Assembly (NCBI GenBank): GCA_963931105.1
Contig: OZ007004.1
Coordinates: 124,001-188,000 of the forward strand
DNA length: 64,000 nt
Reading direction: 5' to 3'
From: UMGS1590 sp900552455
Lineage (GTDB): Bacteria; Bacillota; Peptococcia; Peptococcales; Peptococcaceae
In this document: positions 9,178-17,843 of the stretch, one piece after another
Layout of the letters: each line of letters opens with the position of its first letter
How positions within the stretch are numbered: position 1 is the stretch's first letter
The notes under the pieces: model-generated
Seen by the model: only the letters and a program-made list of their open reading frames with translations
Databases searched by the model: none
Told to the model about the DNA's origin: nothing
Position numbers and translations under genes: made by a program

Positions 9178-10567
9178 ACATTCTTTCGTCCTTTAATATG
9201 GTCTGATATACATCGACCATTTTCATGCTGTTGCTGCCTTTGACGAGGATCACCGATTCTGCCGGTGCATATTCCTCGAGCACGCGCGCCACCTGCTTGT
9301 TGGTGTCCACATAAAACACACGCGCCGGCGACATGCCGCAGGCGATGGCGTTTTCGCCGATGATCTCTGCCAGCGTACCCAGACAGATGAGCCAGTCAAT
9401 ACCACGCTCTGCGAGATGACGGCCAACTTTGGCGTGGCCCTCCACTTCGTACTGCCCAAGCTCGTACATATTTCCCAGGCAGGCGATGGTTGGCCGTGGT
9501 TTGTAGCCAGCGAGCACATCCAGCGTCGCGATCATCGAGTCTGGATTGGCGTTGTAGCAATCGTTGATCAGGAGACGATCCTCTGCCAGCGGATGCATTT
9601 CCATGCGGCTGGACGACAGAGAAACGGCGCTCCCCAATCCATTTTGAATGTCTGATACAGAAATGTCAATAGCGCGCGCTACGGCTGTAACCAAAAGCGC
9701 ATTATCGACATAATGACGACCTGCGAATGGCAGCTCGACGTGGAAGGTGGCGTCTGGCATGTGGCAGTCGAAGCTGCTCTTTTCTGCAGCGAGCACAACG
9801 TTTTCACTCGTCACAGCACCGCCATCTGCAGCATCGCTGCACCAGATGACGTTCGCCTTGCACTCGTCCAGATACGGCGTGACCAGGGCGCGGTCTTTTT
9901 CGCGCAGCGCCACCGCGCCGCTTTCTGGCAGATAACGGAAAAGCTCCGTCTTGGCGCGGGCGATCCCCTGCTGGCTGCCGAGATATTCTGCATGCACGAG
10001 ACCAATGCCGGTGATGATGGCGTGGGTAGGATGGGCGATCTGGCAGAGAAAATCGATCTCGCCAAATCCAGTCATGCCCATTTCAACGATGAGGATCTCT
10101 GTCTTTTCATCGAGACGCGTCAGCGTCAGCGGCATGCCCAGCTCGTTGTTCTGATTTTCTTTTGTGACGACGACTTCATGCGACTGGCGCGAGACCTGCG
10201 CGAGCAGATCCTTGGTGCTGGTCTTTCCCTGGCTGCCGGTGATGGCGATCACTGGTCCGTCAAAACGGCTGCGGCACCATTTGCCCAGCTCCTGGATAAA
10301 CGCCTGACCATCTTCTGCCGTCACGCAGCCGACGCGCGCGCTTGAAAAAGCGTGGGCTGCGTCGCAGACAACGGCTGCCGCGCCAGCCTCGATGGCCTGC
10401 TCGAGAAAACGATTGCCATCGACACGCTGGCCACGGATGGCGACGAACAGATCTCCCTGCACCACTTCTCTGCTGTCAAAAACGACGCGCTGGACATAGA
10501 CATCCGTCGGTCCCTGATAGGTGCAGCCCAATTCCTTTGCGATTTGATCGATTGGAATATGATACAT
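9173..10567 (-). CDS. murF: UDP-N-acetylmuramoyl-tripeptide--D-alanyl-D-alanine ligase MurF
   Basis: Adds D-Ala-D-Ala to complete the UDP-MurNAc-pentapeptide. About 464 residues. Mur ligase ATP loop ITGSQGKTSTKD near residue 105, NDCYNANPDSM near residue 325 and the C-terminal VLVKGSNSMKM are diagnostic of MurF. The ATG at 10567 is chosen because GGGGGATAATACC precedes it. Upstream there is a 111-base gap to the PBP gene where murE is normally found; no murE is present there. Confidence 0.95.
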   Translation of the reverse strand: MYHIPIDQIAKELGCTYQGPTDVYVQRVVFDSREVVQGDLFVAIRGQRVDGNRFLEQAIEAGAAAVVCDAAHAFSSARVGCVTAEDGQAFIQELGKWCRSRFDGPVIAITGSQGKTSTKDLLAQVSRQSHEVVVTKENQNNELGMPLTLTRLDEKTEILIVEMGMTGFGEIDFLCQIAHPTHAIITGIGLVHAEYLGSQQGIARAKTELFRYLPESGAVALREKDRALVTPYLDECKANVIWCSDAADGGAVTSENVVLAAEKSSFDCHMPDATFHVELPFAGRHYVDNALLVTAVARAIDISVSDIQNGLGSAVSLSSSRMEMHPLAEDRLLINDCYNANPDSMIATLDVLAGYKPRPTIACLGNMYELGQYEVEGHAKVGRHLAERGIDWLICLGTLAEIIGENAIACGMSPARVFYVDTNKQVARVLEEYAPAESVILVKGSNSMKMVDVYQTILKDERML

Positions 10568-10592
10568 GGTATTATCCCCCATTAAATCGAGT

Positions 10593-10656
10593 AAGCCGGA
10601 AATGCCTAAGCACTCTCCGGCTTCTCTAAGCTATGAAGTAATCAGTGATGTGTCAA
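10593..10656 (-). promoter_or_regulatory. murF: Possible murF promoter and leader hairpin
   Basis: On the minus strand TTGACA (10651-10656) is followed after 17 bases by TAGCTT (10628-10633), a weak -10. Just downstream, AAGCCGGA and TCCGGCTT (10593-10600 and 10616-10623) form an 8-bp stem without a T-run. This would restart transcription after the PBP gene; the weak -10 keeps confidence low. Confidence 0.35.
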
Positions 10657-10678
10657 AATCCACAGCGTGCGCAGACGC

Positions 10679-12973
10679 TCAGTTGTCCTCGTTGTTCTCT
10701 CGCGTAGAATCATCTGAGGTGTCATCCTTTGATGACCGCGAGGACTGCGACGACTGTCCGCTGCCGCTTGTTGATGAATCACCGTTATTTTCCGTGTTAC
10801 TTTGCGAAGCACGTGCGTTCTGTTCTTTTTCCTGCAGCTCCTCTGTGGCTTTCTGGATGCTGGCGCGCTCGCTTGTTCCGGCGAACCACACCTTGACCTC
10901 GCTGCCCAGATTCACTGCCGTGCCGGCTGCCGGCTGCTGGCGATACGCCAGACCGCTGCCGGAAAGATTGGACTGAAGGCCGAAGCCATTCAGAATGATG
11001 TCCACATCCTTGATGGTCTTTCCTTCAAAGGATGGCAAGACCACCGACTCGCTGCCTGACGATACGCTGTAAAATTCAACAGTGGAGCCTGCAGCAACTT
11101 TTGTGCCACTGGCCGGCAGACAGGCGACGAGCTCATCACCGGAGGTGACATCGCTCACCTGAAGCCCCGCTTCTGCCATGATGGCGCGGGCCTGTTCAGT
11201 ATTCATCGGCAGGTCGATATCCGGAATGGTCACAGTTTCACCAGCTTCCGCTTCAGTGATGTTTTCATTTTCTGCGCTTGGCGCTTCGGTCTGTGGGATC
11301 TGGTAGTAGTTCATGATGTTCCCCATGATCTCGGAGAAGATCGTACTGGCGATCTCACTGTTCCCGCCGCCCGCCGGGCTGTCGACGATGACGATGCAGG
11401 CGTACTGCGGTTCGTCAGCAGGCGCGAAGCCCATGAAGCTGAGGATGTAGTTGCCATCGGAATATGTGCCACCCTGAGCGATCTCGGCAGTACCGGTCTT
11501 GCCGCCGACGCGATAGCCTTCAACAGCCGCCGGGCTGCCGAGACCTTCTTCGACGACGCCTTCGAGGATGTCGCGCATTTCTGCGGAGGTTTCCTCGCTG
11601 ATGACCTGACGGATCACTTCCGTCTCTGTCTTTTCAACGACGTTGCCGCTGCTGTCGGTGATCTCGCTGACGATCTGCGGCTGAAGCAGATAACCGCCGT
11701 TAACGACGGCGCAGAACGCGCGGATGACCTGCAGCGCAGTGTATGCATTGCCCTGACCGATCGCAGAGGATGCCAGGTCGATATCGACCGCTTTTTCTTT
11801 ATCGATCAGGAGCGGGGAGGATTCAGAAGGAAGATCCACACCAGTTGCAGCTGTCATGCCGAAACCGTTGAGATAATCGTAGAAGCGATCAAAGCCGAGC
11901 TTCGACACACATTCTGCCTGCGCCACGTTGCAGGATTGCTCCACAGCGTGCTTCATCGTCTGCAGACCGTCGCCGGCAGGATAATCCCAGTCCTGGAAAC
12001 GGTGGCCGTCGATCATCACATAGCCTGGGCAATAAAGCTGAGTGTCCGGCTCAACAATGTCGTCCTCGAGATACATCGAGGTGGACACGCTTTTAAACGT
12101 CGAGCCTGGCTCGTAGAGCTTGCTGATCGCCAGATTTGTCCAGGTTTCCGGCTCAAAATCGCCGTAGGTATTTGGATCAAAATCCGGGATATTGGCCATC
12201 GCCAGGATCTCACCAGTGTTCACATCCATAACGATGGATGTCATGGCTTTGGCGTCGTATTCTTCCTGCGCCGCAGCCAGCGCCGACTCAACATAATACT
12301 GAACGGTGGAGTCGATCGTCAAGTGCACGTTCTGTCCCTGAGAAGCCGGGATGGATTCCTGGATAGACTGAGGAATGGCGTTGCCGTATTTGTCAAATTC
12401 AACGACGAGACGCCCCGGTGTGCCGGAGAGAATATCGTCGAACTGCAGCTCAGCGCCGCCGAGGCCCTGGTTGTCCAGGCCGCAAAAGCCGAGCACATGG
12501 CAGGCTTCCTCGTTGTTTGGATATTCACGCGCGTATTCTGTTGTAAAGCCGATGCCCAGATAATCTTTTTCCTGGAGCTTTTCGGCGTCCTCCTTTTCGC
12601 ACTGGCGTTTCAGCCAGGCAAAGTCGCTGGAGCTGCCATCGATGATCTTATTGACCGCCGACTTTGTCATGTGCAGACAATCGCAGATGTCCTTCACGAT
12701 CTCATCGCGGCTTTCAGATTCACGGATCACAGAAGGCGTGATATAGACCGACATTTTTTCCACGCTGATCGCCAGCGCTTCGTTGTTGCGGTCGTAAATA
12801 ATCCCGCGGTTCGGCGTGACCTCGACGTTTTGCAGGCGATTGTTGATCGCATCGTCGCTGTATTTTTCACTGGCCAGAACCTGGACATAGAATAATTTCA
12901 GAGAAATAATGATCGCCAATAAAGATACGGCGAAAACTATGATAAATGGTATACGGGTTTTATGGGGCTCCAA
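10679..12973 (-). CDS. Class B penicillin-binding protein with PASTA domains (FtsI/SpoVD type)
   Basis: Membrane-anchored DD-transpeptidase for septal peptidoglycan. 764 residues: an N-terminal membrane anchor (about 9-30), a dimerisation domain with RGIIYDRN near 56-62, and a transpeptidase domain with SxxK (STFK, Ser291), SxN (SCN, 347-349) and KTG (492-494). Two PASTA domains follow at about 588-650 and 655-720, then a Ser/Asn/Gln/Asp-rich tail of some 40 residues. The start is a TTG at 12973 with AAGGAG 11 bases upstream, overlapping the ftsL stop. PASTA domains and length fit SpoVD or Firmicutes FtsI; which role applies cannot be decided here. Confidence 0.93.
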   Translation of the reverse strand: MEPHKTRIPFIIVFAVSLLAIIISLKLFYVQVLASEKYSDDAINNRLQNVEVTPNRGIIYDRNNEALAISVEKMSVYITPSVIRESESRDEIVKDICDCLHMTKSAVNKIIDGSSSDFAWLKRQCEKEDAEKLQEKDYLGIGFTTEYAREYPNNEEACHVLGFCGLDNQGLGGAELQFDDILSGTPGRLVVEFDKYGNAIPQSIQESIPASQGQNVHLTIDSTVQYYVESALAAAQEEYDAKAMTSIVMDVNTGEILAMANIPDFDPNTYGDFEPETWTNLAISKLYEPGSTFKSVSTSMYLEDDIVEPDTQLYCPGYVMIDGHRFQDWDYPAGDGLQTMKHAVEQSCNVAQAECVSKLGFDRFYDYLNGFGMTAATGVDLPSESSPLLIDKEKAVDIDLASSAIGQGNAYTALQVIRAFCAVVNGGYLLQPQIVSEITDSSGNVVEKTETEVIRQVISEETSAEMRDILEGVVEEGLGSPAAVEGYRVGGKTGTAEIAQGGTYSDGNYILSFMGFAPADEPQYACIVIVDSPAGGGNSEIASTIFSEIMGNIMNYYQIPQTEAPSAENENITEAEAGETVTIPDIDLPMNTEQARAIMAEAGLQVSDVTSGDELVACLPASGTKVAAGSTVEFYSVSSGSESVVLPSFEGKTIKDVDIILNGFGLQSNLSGSGLAYRQQPAAGTAVNLGSEVKVWFAGTSERASIQKATEELQEKEQNARASQSNTENNGDSSTSGSGQSSQSSRSSKDDTSDDSTRENNEDN

Positions 12974-12988
12974 GGGTCATTCAACTCC

Positions 12989-13438
12989 TTATTGCGCGTT
13001 GGCAGACTGGGTAGCCTGTGGATTTGTCGGCGTGTAGACGATGACATTTTCTGCTTCCTGCATGCCAAGCTGCTCCTGCGCTTTTTCCCGCACAACGTTG
13101 CGGTTGCCCAGCGCAGCGCTCTGCTGCTTGAGTGCTTCATTCGTCGCATTGATGTCATCGAGCGTCTGCTGGCTTTCGTTGATCTTCAGGCCCATATCCT
13201 GAATGATGCCGTACTGCCCAACGCAGAGAATTCCTAAGATAAATGCGATCACAAGCGCACGAAATAGCGTCAGGCGCGGTTTTTTCTTTTCAAATTTTCT
13301 GCGCAGAACGCGCTCATTTTGTTTTTTCGCGACCATCCGCTTCGAGTTCGTGCTCAACATGATATTCGCCGCCCTGTTTTTATGTTCATCCGAGTCCGGA
13401 TAGGTATCATATGATACGTGTTTTTTTGCTGCTCCCAT
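12989..13438 (-). CDS. ftsL: Cell division protein FtsL-like
   Basis: Small bitopic divisome protein: a basic cytoplasmic N-terminus of about 60 residues, one membrane segment (LFRALVIAFILGILCVGQYG), then a coiled-coil-like stretch (DMGLKINESQQTLDDINATN) and a short Ala/Gln/Asn tail. About 149 residues. The ATG at 13438 follows GGGGATGATAACC. Its position between rsmH and the PBP gene, where ftsL always lies, is the strongest evidence. It would form a complex with FtsQ and a DivIC/FtsB partner. Confidence 0.85.
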   Translation of the reverse strand: MGAAKKHVSYDTYPDSDEHKNRAANIMLSTNSKRMVAKKQNERVLRRKFEKKKPRLTLFRALVIAFILGILCVGQYGIIQDMGLKINESQQTLDDINATNEALKQQSAALGNRNVVREKAQEQLGMQEAENVIVYTPTNPQATQSANAQ

Positions 13439-13460
13439 GGTTATCATCCCCAGAAATCTG

Positions 13461-14420
13461 CTAGTATTTTCTTCGTTTTGTCGCAGGGATTTTTTCTACG
13501 ATGCGAAGCTTGGCGCTCCCTGCGCGAGAGTTTTGCGCCAGCTCCTCTTTGGATGCAACGATCGGTTTGCGGGTGATGATCTTCACCGTCGCCATCTTGT
13601 CGCACTGACAGATCGGCAGCTCCGGTGGACAAACACAATCGCTCGCCAGATATTTGAAATGCTGCTTTACGATGCGGTCTTCCAGGGAATGAAAGGTGAT
13701 GACAGCCATTCGGCCACCGATCTTGAGTCTTTCAACAGCCTGATCGAGGACATTTTCCAGCACATCGAGCTCATGATTGACTTCGATACGGATCGCCTGA
13801 AAACTGCGTTTTGCTACATGGGAGCCTTTTTCGCGCGCGCCCTTTGGGATGGCGCGTTCAATACAATCCACGAGCTGAAAAGTCGTGGCGATCGGCGCGA
13901 TCTGCCGGCGTTCTACGATGATCCTGGCGATGCGGCGAGACCATTTTTCTTCGCCAAATTCGCGCAGGACGCGTTCCAGAGCGTCCTCATCGTAGGAATT
14001 AACGAGATCATACGCAGAAAAATCCGCTTCCGTATTCATTCTCATATCAAGAGGCGCGTCATGCATATAGCTGAAGCCGCGCTGTGCGTTGTCAATCTGT
14101 GGGGAAGATACGCCAATATCAATGAGGATACCATCCACACCCTCTGGCGCGTATGCGTCAATGATGGATGGCATCTCCACAAAATTCGCGTGAAAGAATG
14201 TGACTTGTCCGTCATAGGGTGCGAGCCGCTCCTTCGCAGCCGCCAGGGCGCCCGTGTCCTGGTCGATGGCGAGTAATCGGCCATTTGCACCGATGGCACT
14301 GAGAATCCCGCTGGCATGACCACCGCCGCCGACCGTCCCGTCGACATAGGTGCCGCCCTCCTTGAGAGCGAGGCCATGGAGCACTTCTTCATACAGCACC
14401 GGTATGTGTTGAAATTCCAT
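13461..14420 (-). CDS. rsmH: 16S rRNA (cytosine-1402-N4)-methyltransferase RsmH (MraW)
   Basis: SAM-dependent enzyme methylating N4 of C1402 in the decoding region of 16S rRNA. About 319 residues. HIPVLYEEVL at the N-terminus, the SAM-site YVDGTVGGGGHA, the IDIGVSSPQ stretch and FHSLEDRIVK are family signatures. The ATG at 14420 has AAGGAGGG upstream; a longer frame open to 14543 overlaps mraZ and lacks a ribosome site. It lies 13 bases after mraZ. Confidence 0.96.
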   Translation of the reverse strand: MEFQHIPVLYEEVLHGLALKEGGTYVDGTVGGGGHASGILSAIGANGRLLAIDQDTGALAAAKERLAPYDGQVTFFHANFVEMPSIIDAYAPEGVDGILIDIGVSSPQIDNAQRGFSYMHDAPLDMRMNTEADFSAYDLVNSYDEDALERVLREFGEEKWSRRIARIIVERRQIAPIATTFQLVDCIERAIPKGAREKGSHVAKRSFQAIRIEVNHELDVLENVLDQAVERLKIGGRMAVITFHSLEDRIVKQHFKYLASDCVCPPELPICQCDKMATVKIITRKPIVASKEELAQNSRAGSAKLRIVEKIPATKRRKY

Positions 14421-14433
14421 CTGTGAGCCCTCC

Positions 14434-14859
14434 TTAAATGCCAAGGAATCCTGCAAGCTCTTCGAAGGACTCTCCATCATCCACAGCTTGCTGGTCGATC
14501 CAACGTTCGGCACTCCAGAGCTCGAACGTATTGGATTCGCCAACGATGTAAACGTCCTTCACGATCGCTGCATGGTCCATGAGCGTCGGCGGGATCGACA
14601 GACGACCTTGCTTGTCGAGGTCCTCGACGCTGGCACTGGCGTAAAACAGGCGCTTAAATCTGCGCACCTTCGGGTCACTGGATGGTTTTGCGTCGATTTT
14701 TTCACATACGAGCGCCCATTCATCCAATGGGTATACGGTGAGACATCCGTCAAGCCCCTTTGCGATAACGCAGCGGTTATCGAGCTCTTCACGGAATTTG
14801 GCAGGGATCGTGAGTCGGCATTTATTGTCAATTGAATGTTTATATTCTCCTAAAAACAT
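14434..14859 (-). CDS. mraZ: Transcriptional regulator MraZ
   Basis: DNA-binding ring-forming protein with two SpoVT/AbrB-like (MraZ) domains that represses the dcw operon in characterised species. 141 residues. Two DxxxR motifs, one in each half (DNKCRLTIPAKFR and DKQGRLSIPPTL), are present. AAAGGAG lies upstream of the ATG at 14859. First gene of the cluster; four properly spaced MraZ half-sites lie in its leader, so autoregulation is likely. Confidence 0.96.
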   Translation of the reverse strand: MFLGEYKHSIDNKCRLTIPAKFREELDNRCVIAKGLDGCLTVYPLDEWALVCEKIDAKPSSDPKVRRFKRLFYASASVEDLDKQGRLSIPPTLMDHAAIVKDVYIVGESNTFELWSAERWIDQQAVDDGESFEELAGFLGI

Positions 14860-14877
14860 AGCAGGCTCACTCCTTTC

Positions 14878-14912
14878 TACCAAATCGTCCCATTTTGTCC
14901 CTTACTCCTCCA
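14878..14912 (-). promoter_or_regulatory. MraZ operator (four 10-bp-spaced GG repeats)
   Basis: Minus strand, reading toward mraZ: TGGAG, AGGGA, TGGGA and TGGTA occur at exact 10-bp intervals (starting at 14912, 14902, 14892 and 14882). MraZ is known to bind direct TGGGN repeats separated by five bases upstream of mraZ, so this is very likely its own operator. No convincing -35/-10 pair was found upstream. Confidence 0.75.
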
Positions 14913-15006
14913 CTTTACACTAAAATCCAAGGAAATTCTACCCCAACTTAGGCCCGGCGCGGCTTAAACAGCGCTTAAAAATGGCGCTTTTTCCCCAATT
15001 AAGCAC

Positions 15007-15040
15007 AAAAAACGGCCCTCCCTTTCAGGAGGACCGTTTT
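15007..15040 (-). terminator. Intrinsic terminator after the 2-hydroxyacid dehydrogenase gene
   Basis: Minus strand: AAAACGGTCCTCC, a short loop, then GGAGGGCCGTTTTTT. Stem of about 12 bp with a T-run, 54 bases after the dehydrogenase stop codon. Confidence 0.85.
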
Positions 15041-15093
15041 ATCAGTATTTTTTATCAATCTTTCAAGAGAAATTTATCGCCTATCCGTTTGTA

Positions 15094-16041
15094 TCAGCCA
15101 ACAACATTCGTTGGAGCGCCAGACAAGAAAGCGGCGATGTTGTCGGTGACGATGTGCGCGCGCTTCACAAATGCTTCATCGGTCGCAAATGCGACGTGTG
15201 GGGTGAGCAGGGTGTGTGGCGTGGTGAAAAGTGGGTGACCAGCCTCGAGTGGTGGCTCGGTGTAGAAAACATCGATGCCGGCGCCGCCAAGACGGCCTTC
15301 GTTGAGTGCTGCTGCGAGGGCGTCGATATCGACGATCGGACCGCGGGCGCAGTTGATGAGGATGGCGGTTGGTTTCATTTCGTCGATCTGTTTTTTGCCG
15401 ACGAAGCCGCGGGTCTGGTCGTTCATGGCGAGATGAACACTGACGACGTCGCAGGTGGACATCAGCGTGTCGAGATCAACAAAGGTGACGCCTTCCACTT
15501 CCTTTGGCGTGCGATTGTAAGCGTAGCAATCGCAGCCGAAAGCCTGCGCAACCTTGAGCACCTGCTGCGCGATGTGGCCGCAACCAACGACGCCAAATTT
15601 GAGGGCGGAAAGCTCCTGACCAACGAGACCGGCCATGGTGCCGCCTTCACGCACAACTTTGTCGCATTCGCGGATATTGCGCAGGAGGGTGATGGTCATG
15701 CCGAAAACGAGATCGGTGACGGCTTCGTTGGAATAACCGCTGGCGTTGCAAACGGTGACGCCTTTGGCCTTGCAGACATCCATTGGGATGTGGTCAAAGC
15801 CGGTGAAGGCGACGGCGAGGCATTCGATCTTGTCGAGATGCTCCATGACATTGGCGCTCATTGGCTGGTTGGCGATGACAACGATCTCTGCGTCCTTGGC
15901 GCGTTCGATCATTTCTTCGTCAGAGGTGGCGCGCTTGTCGTAAAGGGTCCATTCGACCTGGCCGCCGAGTTTTTCCTGGAACATGCCTTCGAGCACGTCA
16001 TCTGGTACGCTGAGTGGTTCCAAAACAACGAGTTTTTTCAT
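15094..16041 (-). CDS. NAD-dependent D-2-hydroxyacid dehydrogenase
   Basis: Reversible reduction of a 2-oxoacid to a D-2-hydroxyacid; substrate unknown. 315 residues. NAD-binding loop GVVGCGHIAQQ (about 150-160), catalytic Arg in NCARGPIVD, Glu in DVFYTEPPLE and His in LTPHVAFAT follow the family order. AAAGGAG precedes the ATG. It is the last gene of a run with the EcsC-family and radical SAM genes and ends at a strong terminator. Glycerate, phosphoglycerate or lactate-type activity all remain possible. Confidence 0.88.
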   Translation of the reverse strand: MKKLVVLEPLSVPDDVLEGMFQEKLGGQVEWTLYDKRATSDEEMIERAKDAEIVVIANQPMSANVMEHLDKIECLAVAFTGFDHIPMDVCKAKGVTVCNASGYSNEAVTDLVFGMTITLLRNIRECDKVVREGGTMAGLVGQELSALKFGVVGCGHIAQQVLKVAQAFGCDCYAYNRTPKEVEGVTFVDLDTLMSTCDVVSVHLAMNDQTRGFVGKKQIDEMKPTAILINCARGPIVDIDALAAALNEGRLGGAGIDVFYTEPPLEAGHPLFTTPHTLLTPHVAFATDEAFVKRAHIVTDNIAAFLSGAPTNVVG

Positions 16042-16056
16042 TGATTCATTTCTCCT

Positions 16057-16905
16057 TTAATGATTTTCGTTATGATGCTGGCGGACGAGATCCGCCTTGA
16101 CACGCTTGAGCAAACGGGATTCGTATTTCACTTCGGCAAGCTGATGCAGCTGAGAAACGATGACGGGATTGTAAAGCCCGCCAGCGACGCCGACGACAGG
16201 CAGCCCCATGACAAAACGGCTGAAGAGCAGCGTCATGGAAAGGCGTTCGGAGGTCAGCCGCATTTCTTCCTCAAGATCAAAATGGGATTCAGTCCCTGCA
16301 TCGATGGCTTCTCCCAGCGCATCGAGCTGGCGATTGGCGGCGCGGCGTTCGTCGGTCGGCATGGCTGCAAGACGGATGAGCCGCAGCATGTACACCTGCT
16401 CGTCTGTACGATCGGTGTTGAGTCCGTGGCTCTGCGCGGAGACGGTGCAGGTGCGGATCATGTTGCCGATGAGAATGGGGATATCCGGCAGACCGATGCC
16501 GAGGAGTCCCAGGCCGATGCCTTCTGTGGTCGCAACACCGAGGGATTTGAGATAGCGCTTTTCGCTCGGCTTACGCAGCCGTTTGATCAGCGAACGATCG
16601 CCCTGGGTCTGCACACCGACACGCTTTTGCGCGTATTCGCTCTTGAGCGCGTCGGCGTCATAGGTTTTTTTGATGAGGATCTTTCCTTCCTGAAAAACCA
16701 TTTTGAACGCGGCGTTGAACGCGGTGTTCAGAGTTTCTTCAAGCTTTTCCGGAATCTTTTCCTCGATCTTCGCGCGCAGATTGCCGGTGCGCGCAGCCAC
16801 GGCTTTTTTCCAGAAGGGATCCTCGAAAAGCAAGCGCTCTTCTTTTTCTCTGCAGTCGCGCAGCTCATAATTAATGGTGACGAGCCGGTCTTTATAATCC
16901 GCCAT
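16057..16905 (-). CDS. EcsC family protein
   Basis: Function of the family is poorly known; Bacillus EcsC is linked to an ABC exporter, but no such exporter is adjacent. About 282 residues. An amphipathic charged N-terminal half is followed by the Gly-rich hydrophobic stretch TEGIGLGLLGIGLPDIPILI (about 145-165) and a second one near residue 235 (FVMGLPVVGVAGGLY), which are typical of the family and may touch the membrane. The ATG at 16905 lies 5 bases after the radical SAM stop; a GTG 12 bases earlier would overlap it. Confidence 0.75.
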   Translation of the reverse strand: MADYKDRLVTINYELRDCREKEERLLFEDPFWKKAVAARTGNLRAKIEEKIPEKLEETLNTAFNAAFKMVFQEGKILIKKTYDADALKSEYAQKRVGVQTQGDRSLIKRLRKPSEKRYLKSLGVATTEGIGLGLLGIGLPDIPILIGNMIRTCTVSAQSHGLNTDRTDEQVYMLRLIRLAAMPTDERRAANRQLDALGEAIDAGTESHFDLEEEMRLTSERLSMTLLFSRFVMGLPVVGVAGGLYNPVIVSQLHQLAEVKYESRLLKRVKADLVRQHHNENH

Positions 16906-16910
16906 GGCGC

Positions 16911-17792
16911 TCACCACTGCGGCGCTTTGTCGCGGTCGACGATCTGCGCCTGCAGGAAATAGCGCTCAGCGATGGCGAGCAGCTCGTGCATTCTTTCCAG
17001 ACTTGGTTCGGTGTCGGCGTCTTCCTCCTGACGTGGGACAACGGCGAGAAGATTGACCGGCGCTTCCGGCGCGGCTTCCTTGAGCGCCTGCATGCCTGCT
17101 TCAAACTGAGCAGGATCGTCGTTGACGCCGGCGACGATCAGGCAGGTGACTTCGTAATACACGCCGCTCTTGGCGAGGATGGCGATATTTTCGAGGACGT
17201 TTTCATAATCTCCGTGGAGATAGTCTCTGTAGGTGTCGGCATCGAAGGCTTTGAAATCGATGTTGACCATATCCATGGTCTCCAGCAAGGTCGCAAAGGC
17301 TTCGGAATTGATCATGCCGTTGGTCTCCAGCGCGTTCTTAAATCCGGCATCGTGCACATATCTGGAATAATCGCGCACGTGCTCGAACCAAATCAGCGGT
17401 TCGTTGAAGGTGTAGCACACGCCCTCGACGCCGCGGGAGCGATGCAGGTTCTGCAAGCGCTGCACGAGCTCTTCCGGATCGAGATGCTCGGTGTGGATGC
17501 GGCCCTGAGAGATGTGGTGGTTGATGCAATACGGGCAGTTCATGTTGCAGCCGTACGCAGAGATCGAGAGCAGGCGGAGCTCCTTGTCAGGATAGAAATA
17601 AAAGCCCATCTCGATCAGATCTTCGGTGGTCATGCCGCTGATCTCGCCATAGGTTTTGGCGATCAAGGTGCCGTTATCGTTGACACGGCATCTGCAAATT
17701 CCCATTTCGCCAGGCTGGATCACGCACTGGTGTGCGCACAGCTGGCATTCTACTGCGCCATCTTCAAGCTTTCTGTAATAAGAAGCTTCCAT
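16911..17792 (-). CDS. Radical SAM protein, AmmeMemoRadiSam / activating-enzyme-like
   Basis: 4Fe-4S radical SAM enzyme of the pyruvate-formate-lyase-activase-like group; substrate unknown. About 293 residues. An N-terminal extra Cys cluster (CQLCAHQC ... CRC, residues about 13-35) precedes the radical SAM motif CNMNCPYC (about 82-89). The FNEPLI stretch near residue 130 is also typical. AGGAGGTG lies 6 bases before the ATG at 17792. The usual AMMECR1 and MEMO partners are not in the window. It is probably co-transcribed with the EcsC gene. Confidence 0.85.
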   Translation of the reverse strand: MEASYYRKLEDGAVECQLCAHQCVIQPGEMGICRCRVNDNGTLIAKTYGEISGMTTEDLIEMGFYFYPDKELRLLSISAYGCNMNCPYCINHHISQGRIHTEHLDPEELVQRLQNLHRSRGVEGVCYTFNEPLIWFEHVRDYSRYVHDAGFKNALETNGMINSEAFATLLETMDMVNIDFKAFDADTYRDYLHGDYENVLENIAILAKSGVYYEVTCLIVAGVNDDPAQFEAGMQALKEAAPEAPVNLLAVVPRQEEDADTEPSLERMHELLAIAERYFLQAQIVDRDKAPQW

Positions 17793-17843
17793 GACAGCAC
17801 CTCCTCTAACTTCCATACTTCATTTACTACAATCTGTTCTGTG

